Shown here: piece by piece, positions 16,949 to 25,220 of the stretch
How positions within the stretch are numbered: position 1 is the first letter of the stretch
How the letters are laid out: each line of letters begins with the position of its first letter
Source of the DNA: an uncultured Eisenbergiella sp.
GTDB lineage: Bacteria > Bacillota > Clostridia > Lachnospirales > Lachnospiraceae
Length of the DNA: 51,806 nucleotides
NCBI GenBank assembly: GCA_947630215.1
Contig: CANRGX010000012.1
Location: forward strand, 1-51,806
Reading direction: 5' to 3'
Program-made: the position numbers and the translations under genes
Notes under the pieces: model-generated
The model's input: only the letters and a program-made list of their open reading frames with translations
Databases searched by the model: none
What the model was told of the DNA's origin: nothing

Positions 16949-17252
16949 AGTACAATTCCCCACAATACACGGTTCCGATATTATTTCGAGTATCGAGTTA
17001 TTGAATTTAGCAGTTTTTTGTCCCTTTTCTGAATTGTGGGTCAGGTCGAAGCCCTGCCCGATTTGATATGCGCCCTGATAGGTATGATTGATTTTTTAAT
17101 TTTCCGAAAAGGGAAGGTGGAACAAATCGGTGTTTGCCAATTAAATTTCGGTAGACATGATATGTCTGCCCTTAAATTACGGTGACTCTCACTTTGTGTC
17201 GTTGTATTTATTACGAAGCCCTGTTATGATTTTTGCGAAAGGAGGATTTAGG
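16949..17252. other. Gene-free stretch with a small inverted repeat
   Basis: No coding region is supported. AGACAT (17153-17158) and ATGTCT (17162-17167) form a short inverted repeat about 35 bases ahead of the XRE promoter, a possible operator. The rest is AT-rich and unremarkable. Confidence 0.4.
17202..17230 (+). promoter_or_regulatory. Promoter of the XRE regulator gene
   Basis: TTGTAT (17202-17207) and TATGAT (17225-17230) are 17 bases apart, with the ribosome site AAAGGAGG directly downstream. Confidence 0.6.
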
Positions 17253-17759
17253 ATGAATCAGCAAAAAACAGGTAAATTTCTTAAATACCTTCGCAAGGGC
17301 AAAGGGTTGACGCAAGAACAACTGGCAGAGCATTTCTATGTTTCTCCCCGAACCGTTTCACGATGGGAAAACGGAAACAATATGCCGGATGTGGATATTC
17401 TCATTGGGCTTGCAGATTTCTATGAGGTAGATATTCGGGAACTCATCGATGGAGAAAGGAAGAACGGGAATATGGATAAAGAAACAAAAGAAACAGTATT
17501 AAAAGCGGCAGATTACATGAACATGGGAACAGAACAATATACGAAGCGTGTACGCTTCCTTCTGCTGACAGGGGCAATTTTTTGGTTTGTGGCAAGTTTG
17601 ATTAGCCACACGGAACTGAATAATAATGCCGTTCTAAATGCAGTCTCAAACTTTGCCGAAGGTGCCGCAATCGGGATGATTTTATGCGGCATTGTCTTGA
17701 CAAGTCGTTATGGGCAAAGAATAAGAGCTTTCAAACAGCGTTTACTTAAAAGGCAGTGA
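17253..17759 (+). CDS. XRE family regulator with a membrane anchor
   Basis: A 168-residue protein. Residues 1-65 are a Cro/C1-type helix-turn-helix (KFLKYLRKGKGLTQEQLAEHF, then VSPRTVSRWENGNNMPD). A linker follows, then two membrane helices (about 105-122 and 130-152) and a basic tail. Membrane-tethered XRE proteins of this kind are common in Clostridia. They probably respond to an envelope signal. ATG 17253 is chosen because AAAGGAGG lies about eight bases upstream; the longer frame from 17157 has no support. It converges with the AraC gene. Confidence 0.85.
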   Translation: MNQQKTGKFLKYLRKGKGLTQEQLAEHFYVSPRTVSRWENGNNMPDVDILIGLADFYEVDIRELIDGERKNGNMDKETKETVLKAADYMNMGTEQYTKRVRFLLLTGAIFWFVASLISHTELNNNAVLNAVSNFAEGAAIGMILCGIVLTSRYGQRIRAFKQRLLKRQ

Positions 17760-17860
17760 CATTGATATATTTTTATACATATGATTTGTCATTATGCAAT
17801 ATCATTAAAACCATAATACGGTGTTTTTCGATGATAGGAGTAAAAACGCCCTGTCCTCTT

Positions 17861-18712
17861 TTACCTTATCTCCTCCAACCCCGTATCAATTTCATGGGAA
17901 CCCGCCACCGTCCGGATGCGGGTTTCTTTTTTTGCGGATTCGTCCGGCGCGGGGGTCTGTCCGGCCTGCCGCCGGTACCGGCCGGGGGTCATGCCGCTGT
18001 ATCTGCGGAATTGGCGGCAGAAGTGTTCTGTACTGCGGTAGCCGCACAGCAGCGCGATCTGGGAAACGCTCTGATCGGTGTGGGCAAGATATTCCCTGGC
18101 CATACGCAGGCGACAGCGGATCACATCCTCCACACAGGAGACGCCGAATTGTTTTTTGTATAGATACTGTAAATACCCCTGGCTGAGATGGAGCTGCTGC
18201 GCCATGTCCTCCACCCGCCAGTTGCTCTGGGGCCGGTTGGTGATTTCCTTGCGCAGACGTAACAGCATATGGCTGTGCGGCGTCCTGCTGCGGCTGCGCA
18301 CATCGTCGTAGAGACGGGAAAAGAGTACCTGGAGAAGCTGGGAAACGGTCTCCGGCTGGTTGCGCTGGATCTTTTCCCAGGTCAGAAGCTGGAACAGATT
18401 GTGGCAGTACTCCGGATCGGACACGGGAAAGGGTTCTTCCGTCACGGGAAAGCCTGTGACAAAGGATTCGTCACTGGAAAAGCGGAGAAAATCGTTGCCA
18501 TATGCGCCCTGGCAGGCCGCGTACCAGATCGGGCTGTGGGGGCGGTACAGGATGGCCTGATGGGCCGCGTATTCCTTCCGGACGCCGTTGTGCTCGAACA
18601 GGGCCGGCGTGTGGGTTAAAAGCAAAAGATAGCAGTTGTGCCCTTCCGGGAGATCGAACACAAAATTTGCGGGGTGAATCGCGTCGTAGCCGATAAAATG
18701 GATCTGGTTCAT
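17861..18712 (-). CDS. AraC family regulator of the xylan locus
   Basis: A 283-residue protein. The N-terminal half (to about 165) is a cupin-like sensing domain (FDLPEGHNCYLLLLTH, then AILYRPHSPIWY). The C-terminal half has the two AraC helix-turn-helices (WRVEDMAQQLHLSQGYLQYLYKKQFG and SVSQIALLCGYRSTEHFCRQFRRY), with GMTPGRYRR at the end. ATG 18712 has GGAGG five bases upstream; ATG 18724 is an alternative. It is divergent from GH39 and likely activates that operon in response to a xylo-oligosaccharide, as is usual for such neighbours (inference). Confidence 0.88.
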   Translation of the reverse strand: MNQIHFIGYDAIHPANFVFDLPEGHNCYLLLLTHTPALFEHNGVRKEYAAHQAILYRPHSPIWYAACQGAYGNDFLRFSSDESFVTGFPVTEEPFPVSDPEYCHNLFQLLTWEKIQRNQPETVSQLLQVLFSRLYDDVRSRSRTPHSHMLLRLRKEITNRPQSNWRVEDMAQQLHLSQGYLQYLYKKQFGVSCVEDVIRCRLRMAREYLAHTDQSVSQIALLCGYRSTEHFCRQFRRYSGMTPGRYRRQAGQTPAPDESAKKETRIRTVAGSHEIDTGLEEIR

Positions 18713-18803
18713 TTTTTCCTCCATGTCGCGTATTTCCTCTTTCCGGCAGGTGTCCGGTTCCAAAGGATCTGAGGATCGTTCAATTTTCATTCAGTATAAA
18801 TCA

Positions 18804-18832
18804 TTGTGATGCGCCCCGTCAATTGGTATGAT
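18804..18832 (+). promoter_or_regulatory. Promoter of the glycoside hydrolase operon
   Basis: TTGTGA (18804-18809) and TATGAT (18827-18832) are 17 bases apart, in the 185-base gap between the divergent AraC and GH39 genes where the regulator should bind. Confidence 0.6.
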
Positions 18833-18897
18833 AGAAGTAGCATTTTATCCGGAAGAAAACGGGCGTGCGGTCTGGCCCGCGCAAGAAGGAGGGATCT

Positions 18898-20418
18898 ATG
18901 GAAGCGTCTGTTAAGCGAAGGAAAATTGAGATCCGGGAGGGGGACAGCGTCCGGTTCCATAACAATGTGGGCTTTTGCATCGGAACGGGCAGAATGGGGC
19001 TGGCGCTGCAGCAGGCCTATCAGGAGCAGCTTAGGCTGGTGCAGGAGGAGATCGGGTTTTCCCATATCCGGGGACACGGCCTGTTTTCCGACGATATGGC
19101 CATTTATCAGGAATACCTGGAGGACGGCGTCCGGAAGGTGGAATACAACTATACCTATCTGGATATGGTGATGGACAGTTACCGGCGGCTGGGGCTTTCG
19201 CCCTTTCTGGAACTGGGCTTTATGCCGGATAAGCTGGCCTCGGGCAGGCAGACCTTGTTTTACTGGAAGGCCAATACCACGCCGCCCCGGGATTACGGTC
19301 TCTGGGCGGATATGGTGCAGCAGTTGCTGCGTCATCTGATGGAGCGCTACGGGGCCGACGAGGTGGTTACCTGGCCCATCGAGGTTTGGAACGAGCCCAA
19401 TCTGCCGGGGTTCTGGGAGAAGGCGGATCGGGAAGCCTATCTGAAACTGTTCGCCGTGACCTTCCGGGCCGTCAAAGAGGTGGATCCGCGGTTTGGCGTG
19501 GGCGGCCCGGCAATCTGCGGGGTGCAGGATGCGGTGTGGATGCGCGCGTTTCTGGATTTCTGCCGCAGGGAAGGGCTGTTTCCCGATTTTATCACCCGGC
19601 ACCACTATACCACGGAACCGCCGGAAGCGTCGGGGCATTACGGCTATGCGAAGCTGTCGGATCCGGAATACGGGTTTGCCAATCTGCAGTCCACCCGGGA
19701 TATTGTGGACAGCTATCCGGAGTTTGCAGGTCTGCCGATCCATCTGACGGAGTTTAACACCTCCTATATTCCCAACTGCCCGCTGCACGATACCAATCAA
19801 AACGCGGCGTACCTGGCGCATCAGCTTTCCCGGCTGGGCGATGTGAACGAGTCGTATTCCTATTGGACGTTCGGGGATATTTTTGAGGAACAGGGCGTGC
19901 CCTTTTCCCCTTTCCACGGGGGCTTCGGGCTGGTGGCCAACGGAGGGATCCCCAAGCCGACTTTCTGGACCTTTGCTTTTTATAAGCGCCTGCAGGAGTT
20001 CGGGGGCGTCTGCGCCTACAGAGACGATGCTGCTGTGATTTTGCGCAGAGAGGACGGCAGCTGTCAGGGCGTGGTCTGGAATCACAAAAGCGGGGCCGGG
20101 GATTTGAATCTGGACTTTGCGCTGCCCGTACCGGACGGTGTTTATACGCTGGTGACAAAGACGGTGGACGAGGACTGCTGTAATCCGTTAAAGGTCTGGC
20201 ACGATCTGGGAGAGCCGTCCTGTCCGGACGAAGGGCAGAACCGTCTGCTCAGGGAGAGCGCCAGACCGTTTGTGGCCACCCGGCAGCTGACAGCGCAGGA
20301 GGGACAAATCGCGTTTTCCCTTTTGGCAAAGCGCTTTGGCGTCATCTGGTTTTCCCTGACAAAGCGCCGTTTTGTCGGCGACAGGGGATATGATTATCAC
20401 AGAGCCGTTCCAGAATAA
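18898..20418 (+). CDS. GH39 family glycosidase (probable beta-xylosidase)
   Basis: A 506-residue clan-A glycosidase. The acid/base glutamate is E166 in VWNEPNLPGFW and the nucleophile is E285 in LTEFNTSY, both in the expected GH39 context. FHNNVGFCIGTGRMGLAL near the N-terminus is typical of GH39 beta-xylosidases. A beta-sandwich C-terminal part (from about 375) contains an Asp/Glu-rich loop. There is no signal peptide, so it acts inside the cell, releasing xylose from short xylo-oligosaccharides. AAGGAGGG precedes the ATG. First gene of a four-gene operon. Confidence 0.85.
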   Translation: MEASVKRRKIEIREGDSVRFHNNVGFCIGTGRMGLALQQAYQEQLRLVQEEIGFSHIRGHGLFSDDMAIYQEYLEDGVRKVEYNYTYLDMVMDSYRRLGLSPFLELGFMPDKLASGRQTLFYWKANTTPPRDYGLWADMVQQLLRHLMERYGADEVVTWPIEVWNEPNLPGFWEKADREAYLKLFAVTFRAVKEVDPRFGVGGPAICGVQDAVWMRAFLDFCRREGLFPDFITRHHYTTEPPEASGHYGYAKLSDPEYGFANLQSTRDIVDSYPEFAGLPIHLTEFNTSYIPNCPLHDTNQNAAYLAHQLSRLGDVNESYSYWTFGDIFEEQGVPFSPFHGGFGLVANGGIPKPTFWTFAFYKRLQEFGGVCAYRDDAAVILRREDGSCQGVVWNHKSGAGDLNLDFALPVPDGVYTLVTKTVDEDCCNPLKVWHDLGEPSCPDEGQNRLLRESARPFVATRQLTAQEGQIAFSLLAKRFGVIWFSLTKRRFVGDRGYDYHRAVPE

Positions 20419-20455
20419 AAAACAGAAAAAGAATATGAAAAGGGGGATGAAAGGT

Positions 20456-21982
20456 ATGATTCGGACAGCAAAAACAGAAAACGGATGGGTCAGAGGAATC
20501 GAAGCGGCCGACCCGAGGATTACGGCTTTTAAGGGAGTGCCCTTTGCCGCGCCGCCCGTCGGGGACAACCGGTGGCGCGCGCCGCAGCCCTGCCAGGACT
20601 GGGAAGGGATACGGGATGCGTTTCGGTTTGCGCCGATTTCGGTGCAGGATACGCCGGGACTGGGGGACGATATCTACTGCCGGGAATGGCACGTGGATCC
20701 GGATATCGACATGGGAGAGGACTGCCTTTACCTGAATATCTGGACGGGCGCGAAGTCCGCGGAGGAAAGGCGGCCCGTGCTGGTCTGGTTTTACGGCGGC
20801 GGCCTGCAGTGGGGGTATCCCGCGGAAATGGAATTTGACGGGGAACGTCTGGCACGGCGCGGCGTAGTGGTGGTGACGGTAAACTACCGGATCAATGTAT
20901 TCGGTTTTCTGGCGCACCCCCAGCTGACGAAGGAGCAGCCGGATGCGCCTGCCAACTTCGGCAGCCTGGATCAGCAGGCCGGGATCCGCTGGGTGGTCAG
21001 AAACATCGCGGCCTTTGGCGGCGATCCGGGAAATATCACCATCGCGGGGCAGTCGGCGGGCGGCGGAAGCGTTTTAAGCCAGATGACCTGCCCGGAGAAC
21101 TTCGGCCTGTTCCAAAAGGCCGTGATCATGAGCGCCATGATCCGGGATCCTTACGGTTCCGGAAGCGTGGGCACGCCCCGGCCGCTGGAGGAGGCGGAGG
21201 AAAACGGCAGATGCTTTTTTGAGTACCTTGGCGTTTCCACGCTGGAGGAAGCCAGAAAGCTGGACGCCTTTTATATTCGGGAACAATATGCCAGGTTTGC
21301 GGCGGATCATCCCCGCATGGGAACCGTGCAGGACGGCCGGTTCTGTATCGGCGATCCGCTGGTTTTATTTGCGCAGGGCAAACACGCGCCGGTGGCGGTG
21401 ATGGCGGGCAATACCGCGGATGAATTTCCCAATTTTCTCCGGGCGGACTCCCGGGAGGAGCTGCGCCGGAAGGCGGAGGAAATTTTCGGGGATCGGGCGA
21501 CGGAATTTCTGGCGTTTCCGCAGCTGGCCCAACCCCAGGACGGCACGCTCTGGGGCCGGGCAGGCGGCATTGAGTGTACGGTAAAGAGTCATTTTCTGGC
21601 CCATGAGAAGAACGGTCTGACGCAGCCCTGCTATTATTACCGGTTCGACGCGGATATTCCGGGCTGGGACCGGCCCGGCACCTTTCACTCGGTGGATCTG
21701 TGGTTCTTCTTTGAGACACTGGCCAAATGCTGGCGGCCTTTTGTGGGCAGACACTACGATCTGGCGCGGCAGATGTGCAATTACTGGGCCAATTTCATCA
21801 AAACCGGCGATCCCAACGGAGCCGACGCAGACGGGACGCCCATGCCCGACTGGCGGCCTTATACGAAGGCGGATCCCTGTGAGATGGTATTTACGGGAGA
21901 AGGACCCAAACCGGACGTCGAAGCGGACTGTGCCTTCCGGCGGTTTTTGATAGAACACATAGGAGAACAGCAGAAAGGATGA
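20456..21982 (+). CDS. Type-B carboxylesterase (possible acetyl/feruloyl xylan esterase)
   Basis: A 508-residue alpha/beta hydrolase. Motifs are FKGVPFAAPPVG, the EDCLYLN box (about 88-94), the oxyanion-hole WFYGGG (111-116), nucleophile S200 in AGQSAGG, E323 in ADEFPNF and H411 in TFHSVDLWFF. The enzyme hydrolyses carboxylic esters; in this operon the likely substrates are acetyl or hydroxycinnamoyl groups on xylan fragments (inference). There is no signal peptide. Starts at 20435, 20447 and 20456 are all possible; 20456 is preferred because AGGGGG and AAAGG lie upstream and the family N-terminus fits. Confidence 0.85.
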   Translation: MIRTAKTENGWVRGIEAADPRITAFKGVPFAAPPVGDNRWRAPQPCQDWEGIRDAFRFAPISVQDTPGLGDDIYCREWHVDPDIDMGEDCLYLNIWTGAKSAEERRPVLVWFYGGGLQWGYPAEMEFDGERLARRGVVVVTVNYRINVFGFLAHPQLTKEQPDAPANFGSLDQQAGIRWVVRNIAAFGGDPGNITIAGQSAGGGSVLSQMTCPENFGLFQKAVIMSAMIRDPYGSGSVGTPRPLEEAEENGRCFFEYLGVSTLEEARKLDAFYIREQYARFAADHPRMGTVQDGRFCIGDPLVLFAQGKHAPVAVMAGNTADEFPNFLRADSREELRRKAEEIFGDRATEFLAFPQLAQPQDGTLWGRAGGIECTVKSHFLAHEKNGLTQPCYYYRFDADIPGWDRPGTFHSVDLWFFFETLAKCWRPFVGRHYDLARQMCNYWANFIKTGDPNGADADGTPMPDWRPYTKADPCEMVFTGEGPKPDVEADCAFRRFLIEHIGEQQKG

Positions 21983-22018
21983 GCCCGGCCCTGCCGCGGC
22001 ATCGGAAAAGGAGAGAAG

Positions 22019-23482
22019 ATGAAAAAACAGGCGTTGAATCCCTATCTGCCTTCCTGGGAGTATATTCCGGACGGAGAGCCCTATGTGTTTGGGGACCGGG
22101 TCTATATATACGGATCCCACGATTTTTATAACGGCTACGCATTCTGTCTGGGCGATTATGTGTGCTGGTCGGCGCCGGTGGAGGATCTGGGCGACTGGCG
22201 CTATGAGGGCGTGATCTATCCCCGCACGACCGATCCGCTGAACCGGGAAGGGAAAATGTGTCTGTTTGCGCCGGATGTGACGGTGGGGCCCGACGGGCGC
22301 TATTACCTGTATTATGTGCTCAACGGGGTTTCCGTCGTGTCCGTGGCGGTGAGCGATACGCCGGCGGGAAAGTATGCGTTTTACGGGTATGTGCACTATC
22401 CCGACGGCACCCTGCTGGGAGAGCGGGAGGGCGACGAGCCCCAGTTCGATCCGGGCGTGCTGACGGAAGGGGATCGCACCTATTTGTATACCGGGTTCTG
22501 CGGCCGGGGAGACAAATCCCGGACCGGCGCCATGGCGACTGTGCTGGGGCCGGATATGCTGACGGTACAGGAGGCCCCCGTATTTGTGGCGCCGGGGTGT
22601 GAATACAGCCGGGGAACGGGATTTGAAGGACACGAATTTTTTGAGGCCCCTTCCATCCGGAAGGTGGGAGAGCAATATTATTTCATTTATTCTTCTACCG
22701 TCATGCACGAGCTCTGCTACGCCGTCAGCCGGGAACCTACCCGGGGCTTTGTGTACGGGGGCGTGCTGGTGAGCAACTGCGATCTGAACATCGATTCCTA
22801 TAAGCCGGCGGATCGGCCCATGGCCTACGGAGCGAACAACCACGGCAGCATGGTGCAGATCGGATCGGAATGGTATATCTTTTACCACCGCCATACCAAC
22901 GGCACCTGGTACAGCCGGCAGGGCTGCGCGGAAAAGCTGACGATCCTGCCCGACGGCTCCATTCCCCAGGTGGAAATCACCTCCTGCGGGTTAAACGGCG
23001 GCCCGCTTTTGGGAAAAGGGGAGTACCCGGCCTATATCGCCTGTCATTTGTTTACGGATACGCCTTCGGTCTACGTGGGCGGAGATCGTTTCCCCAAGGT
23101 CATGCAGGACGGCCGGGACGGAGATCGGGATCCGGCCTATGTGGGAAACATCCAGGATACGGCCACCGTGGGCTTTAAATATTTTGACTGCCGCAGCGTG
23201 CGTCGGATCCGGCTGATAGTCCGGGGCTACGGAAAGGGTGTCTTTGAGGTGCGCACCGCTTGGGACGGAGAGGTTGTGGGAAAGATCCCGGTGGATTATG
23301 CCAGCTACTGGGAGGAATATTGCGCGCCCGTGTCCATCCCGGACGGCGTGCAGGCGCTTTATCTGACCTATCGGGGCGACGGAAATAAAGGGCTCAAGTC
23401 CCTGACTCTGTTACAGGAAGACCGGGAAAAGAACGAAAGGGCCGCCGGCGGCGGAATGGGAGAAAACGATGATAAAGCATGA
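22019..23482 (+). CDS. GH43 family glycosidase A with C-terminal sandwich domain
   Basis: A 487-residue protein. Residues 1-310 form the five-bladed beta-propeller of GH43: base region NPYLPSWEYIPDGEPYVF with D18, FAPDVTVGPDGRYYLYYV, QFDPGVL and the acid E209 in EFFEAPSIRK. Residues about 365-470 look like a CBM6-type beta sandwich (ATVGFKYFDC to ALYLTYRGDGNKGLKSLTLL). Expected activity is beta-xylosidase or alpha-L-arabinofuranosidase. There is no signal peptide. GGAGAG lies before the ATG. The next gene starts inside its last codons. Confidence 0.85.
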   Translation: MKKQALNPYLPSWEYIPDGEPYVFGDRVYIYGSHDFYNGYAFCLGDYVCWSAPVEDLGDWRYEGVIYPRTTDPLNREGKMCLFAPDVTVGPDGRYYLYYVLNGVSVVSVAVSDTPAGKYAFYGYVHYPDGTLLGEREGDEPQFDPGVLTEGDRTYLYTGFCGRGDKSRTGAMATVLGPDMLTVQEAPVFVAPGCEYSRGTGFEGHEFFEAPSIRKVGEQYYFIYSSTVMHELCYAVSREPTRGFVYGGVLVSNCDLNIDSYKPADRPMAYGANNHGSMVQIGSEWYIFYHRHTNGTWYSRQGCAEKLTILPDGSIPQVEITSCGLNGGPLLGKGEYPAYIACHLFTDTPSVYVGGDRFPKVMQDGRDGDRDPAYVGNIQDTATVGFKYFDCRSVRRIRLIVRGYGKGVFEVRTAWDGEVVGKIPVDYASYWEEYCAPVSIPDGVQALYLTYRGDGNKGLKSLTLLQEDREKNERAAGGGMGENDDKA

Positions 23483-25199
23483 AAAAGACCGGGCGTGGAT
23501 CATGGTCTATACGCGCTGTCCCCAAAAGGACAGCTACCCGGAAGGACTGGCCGCCAGCGTACACTTCGCGGTGAGCAGGGACGGCACGCATTTCCGGGCG
23601 CTGTTTCAAAACTATGGGATGCTTTTTGCCAAGGCGCAGATCGACGGGCTGGATCGGATCGATCCCAGAGGGGTGGCGGATCCGGTGCTGCTTTCCTTAA
23701 AAGACGGGCGGTTCTGTGTGGCGGCAAGGCGGGTGCTGGAGGACGGGACAGAGGACGAAAGCGCGGGCGGCCGGATGCTGTGCTGGACCACCCGGGATTT
23801 TTGTACGTTTGACGAGGAGGTGCTCTGGGACAGAACGCAGCTTTTGACCTTGCTGGAGGACGGCAAAGGACAGGAAGCAGGGATGGCCGTCCGGACGCGC
23901 TGTCAAATCGGGGACGAATGGGTCATGGGAAGCGTCCTTTCCATCGACGCCGCCCTGTGCGATGCCGTCTGCAGGCGCTGGGAGAAGCTGCGCCATGTGG
24001 AGAATCTTCTGCCCGAAAATCCGGGGATCGCGTCGGATGCAGATCTGGAGGATCTGTGCGTGGAGGCCGTTTATTCCGATGGTTCCCGCGCCAGGAAACG
24101 GGTGGACTGGGACGTGGACTTTGACGCTATCGGGGACGCTGCCGGTCCGGGCCGCAGGACAATATGCGGACAAATCCGGCCGCAAATAGAGGGCTTTCCC
24201 CTGGCGAAGGGGTATGGCGACCCCGTCCTTTTTTTCTGGGACGGCAAATGGCATTTCCTCGCCACCAACGATAACCGGAACGACATCGGCCTGTATATCC
24301 GGCAGGCGGATACCATAGAGGGACTGTTTGCCCCGAATGTCCGGGAGCATCTGATTTTGGGCGTGGATGAGGAAAAGGGATTTATCCAGACCTTCTGGGC
24401 GCCGGAATTTCATCTCATCGGCAAAGAGGCGTATATTCTGTTTGCGGTGGGGCCGAAGCAGTGGGGGCCCCAGTGCTGGCTGATGAAGCTAAAGCGCGGG
24501 AGAAATCCCATCGACCCTGCTGCCTGGGAGGAACCGGTGCGGGTGGTGCGAAAGGACGGCAGGCCGCTCTGCGAGGACGGGATCACGCTGGATATGACGT
24601 ATCTGCACGCCGGAGGACGTTCCTATATGGTCTGGTCTTACCGCCGTCACATCGGCACGCCTTTGGATACCGGCTCCATGCTCTGTATCGCGGCGGTGGA
24701 GGAGAAGGAACCCTGGCGGCTTTTGCAGGATCCGGTTCTTCTGTCGCGGCCGCTCTATGGCTGGGAAAATGTGAGCGGTACCATTAACAATGAGGGGCCC
24801 CACGGATTTGTGTATAATGGCCGGGTTTATCTGACCTATTCGGGCGGCGCCGCAAACGGCTATACCTATGCGCTGGGGCTGCTGACAGCGGACGAGAAGG
24901 CGGATCTGACGGATCCGCGGGTCTGGACGAAAAGCAAAACGCCGGTGCTCTCTTTTTATTCCGTAAAAGGGCACTATGGGCCGGGGCATAACTCCTTTTT
25001 TGAGGATGAAAAAGGACAGCTTTGGATCGCGTACCACGCGGAGGAACGGATGGATTCCAACCTGCGCTGCGACGCCGTCCGCCGGGTGCATTTCGGGAGA
25101 GACGGCGAACCGGTTTTTGACCTGGATCCGAAGCAGGATCCGGCCCCGGGGTTGCGCAGAGTGGAGGTAACGGTTACAATAGAACCGAAAGAAACGTGA
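23469..25199 (+). CDS. GH43 family glycosidase B with inserted Ig-like domain
   Basis: A 576-residue protein. Residues 1-155 look like the first blades of a GH43 propeller (RGVADPVLLSLKDGRFCVAAR). About 165-237 reads as a bacterial Ig-like domain of the Big_4 type (VEAVYSDGSRARKRVDWDVDF, PGRRTICGQI). From about 245 the catalytic GH43 pattern resumes: GYGDPVLFFWDGKWHFLAT, FWAPEFHLIG and GHNSFFEDEKGQLWIAYH. No signal peptide is present. It overlaps the preceding gene by 14 bases, and GGGAGAAAACG serves as ribosome site. Probable substrate: arabinoxylan or xylan oligosaccharides. Confidence 0.8.
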   Translation: MIKHEKDRAWIMVYTRCPQKDSYPEGLAASVHFAVSRDGTHFRALFQNYGMLFAKAQIDGLDRIDPRGVADPVLLSLKDGRFCVAARRVLEDGTEDESAGGRMLCWTTRDFCTFDEEVLWDRTQLLTLLEDGKGQEAGMAVRTRCQIGDEWVMGSVLSIDAALCDAVCRRWEKLRHVENLLPENPGIASDADLEDLCVEAVYSDGSRARKRVDWDVDFDAIGDAAGPGRRTICGQIRPQIEGFPLAKGYGDPVLFFWDGKWHFLATNDNRNDIGLYIRQADTIEGLFAPNVREHLILGVDEEKGFIQTFWAPEFHLIGKEAYILFAVGPKQWGPQCWLMKLKRGRNPIDPAAWEEPVRVVRKDGRPLCEDGITLDMTYLHAGGRSYMVWSYRRHIGTPLDTGSMLCIAAVEEKEPWRLLQDPVLLSRPLYGWENVSGTINNEGPHGFVYNGRVYLTYSGGAANGYTYALGLLTADEKADLTDPRVWTKSKTPVLSFYSVKGHYGPGHNSFFEDEKGQLWIAYHAEERMDSNLRCDAVRRVHFGRDGEPVFDLDPKQDPAPGLRRVEVTVTIEPKET

Positions 25200-25220
25200 G
25201 AGAAGGCGGGAGGGCCGTGC

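Noticed and set aside
18787-20085. Open frame of 432 codons on the minus strand
   Set aside because: Shadow of GH39; its codons are the complement of conserved enzyme motifs and it has no ribosome site or family likeness.
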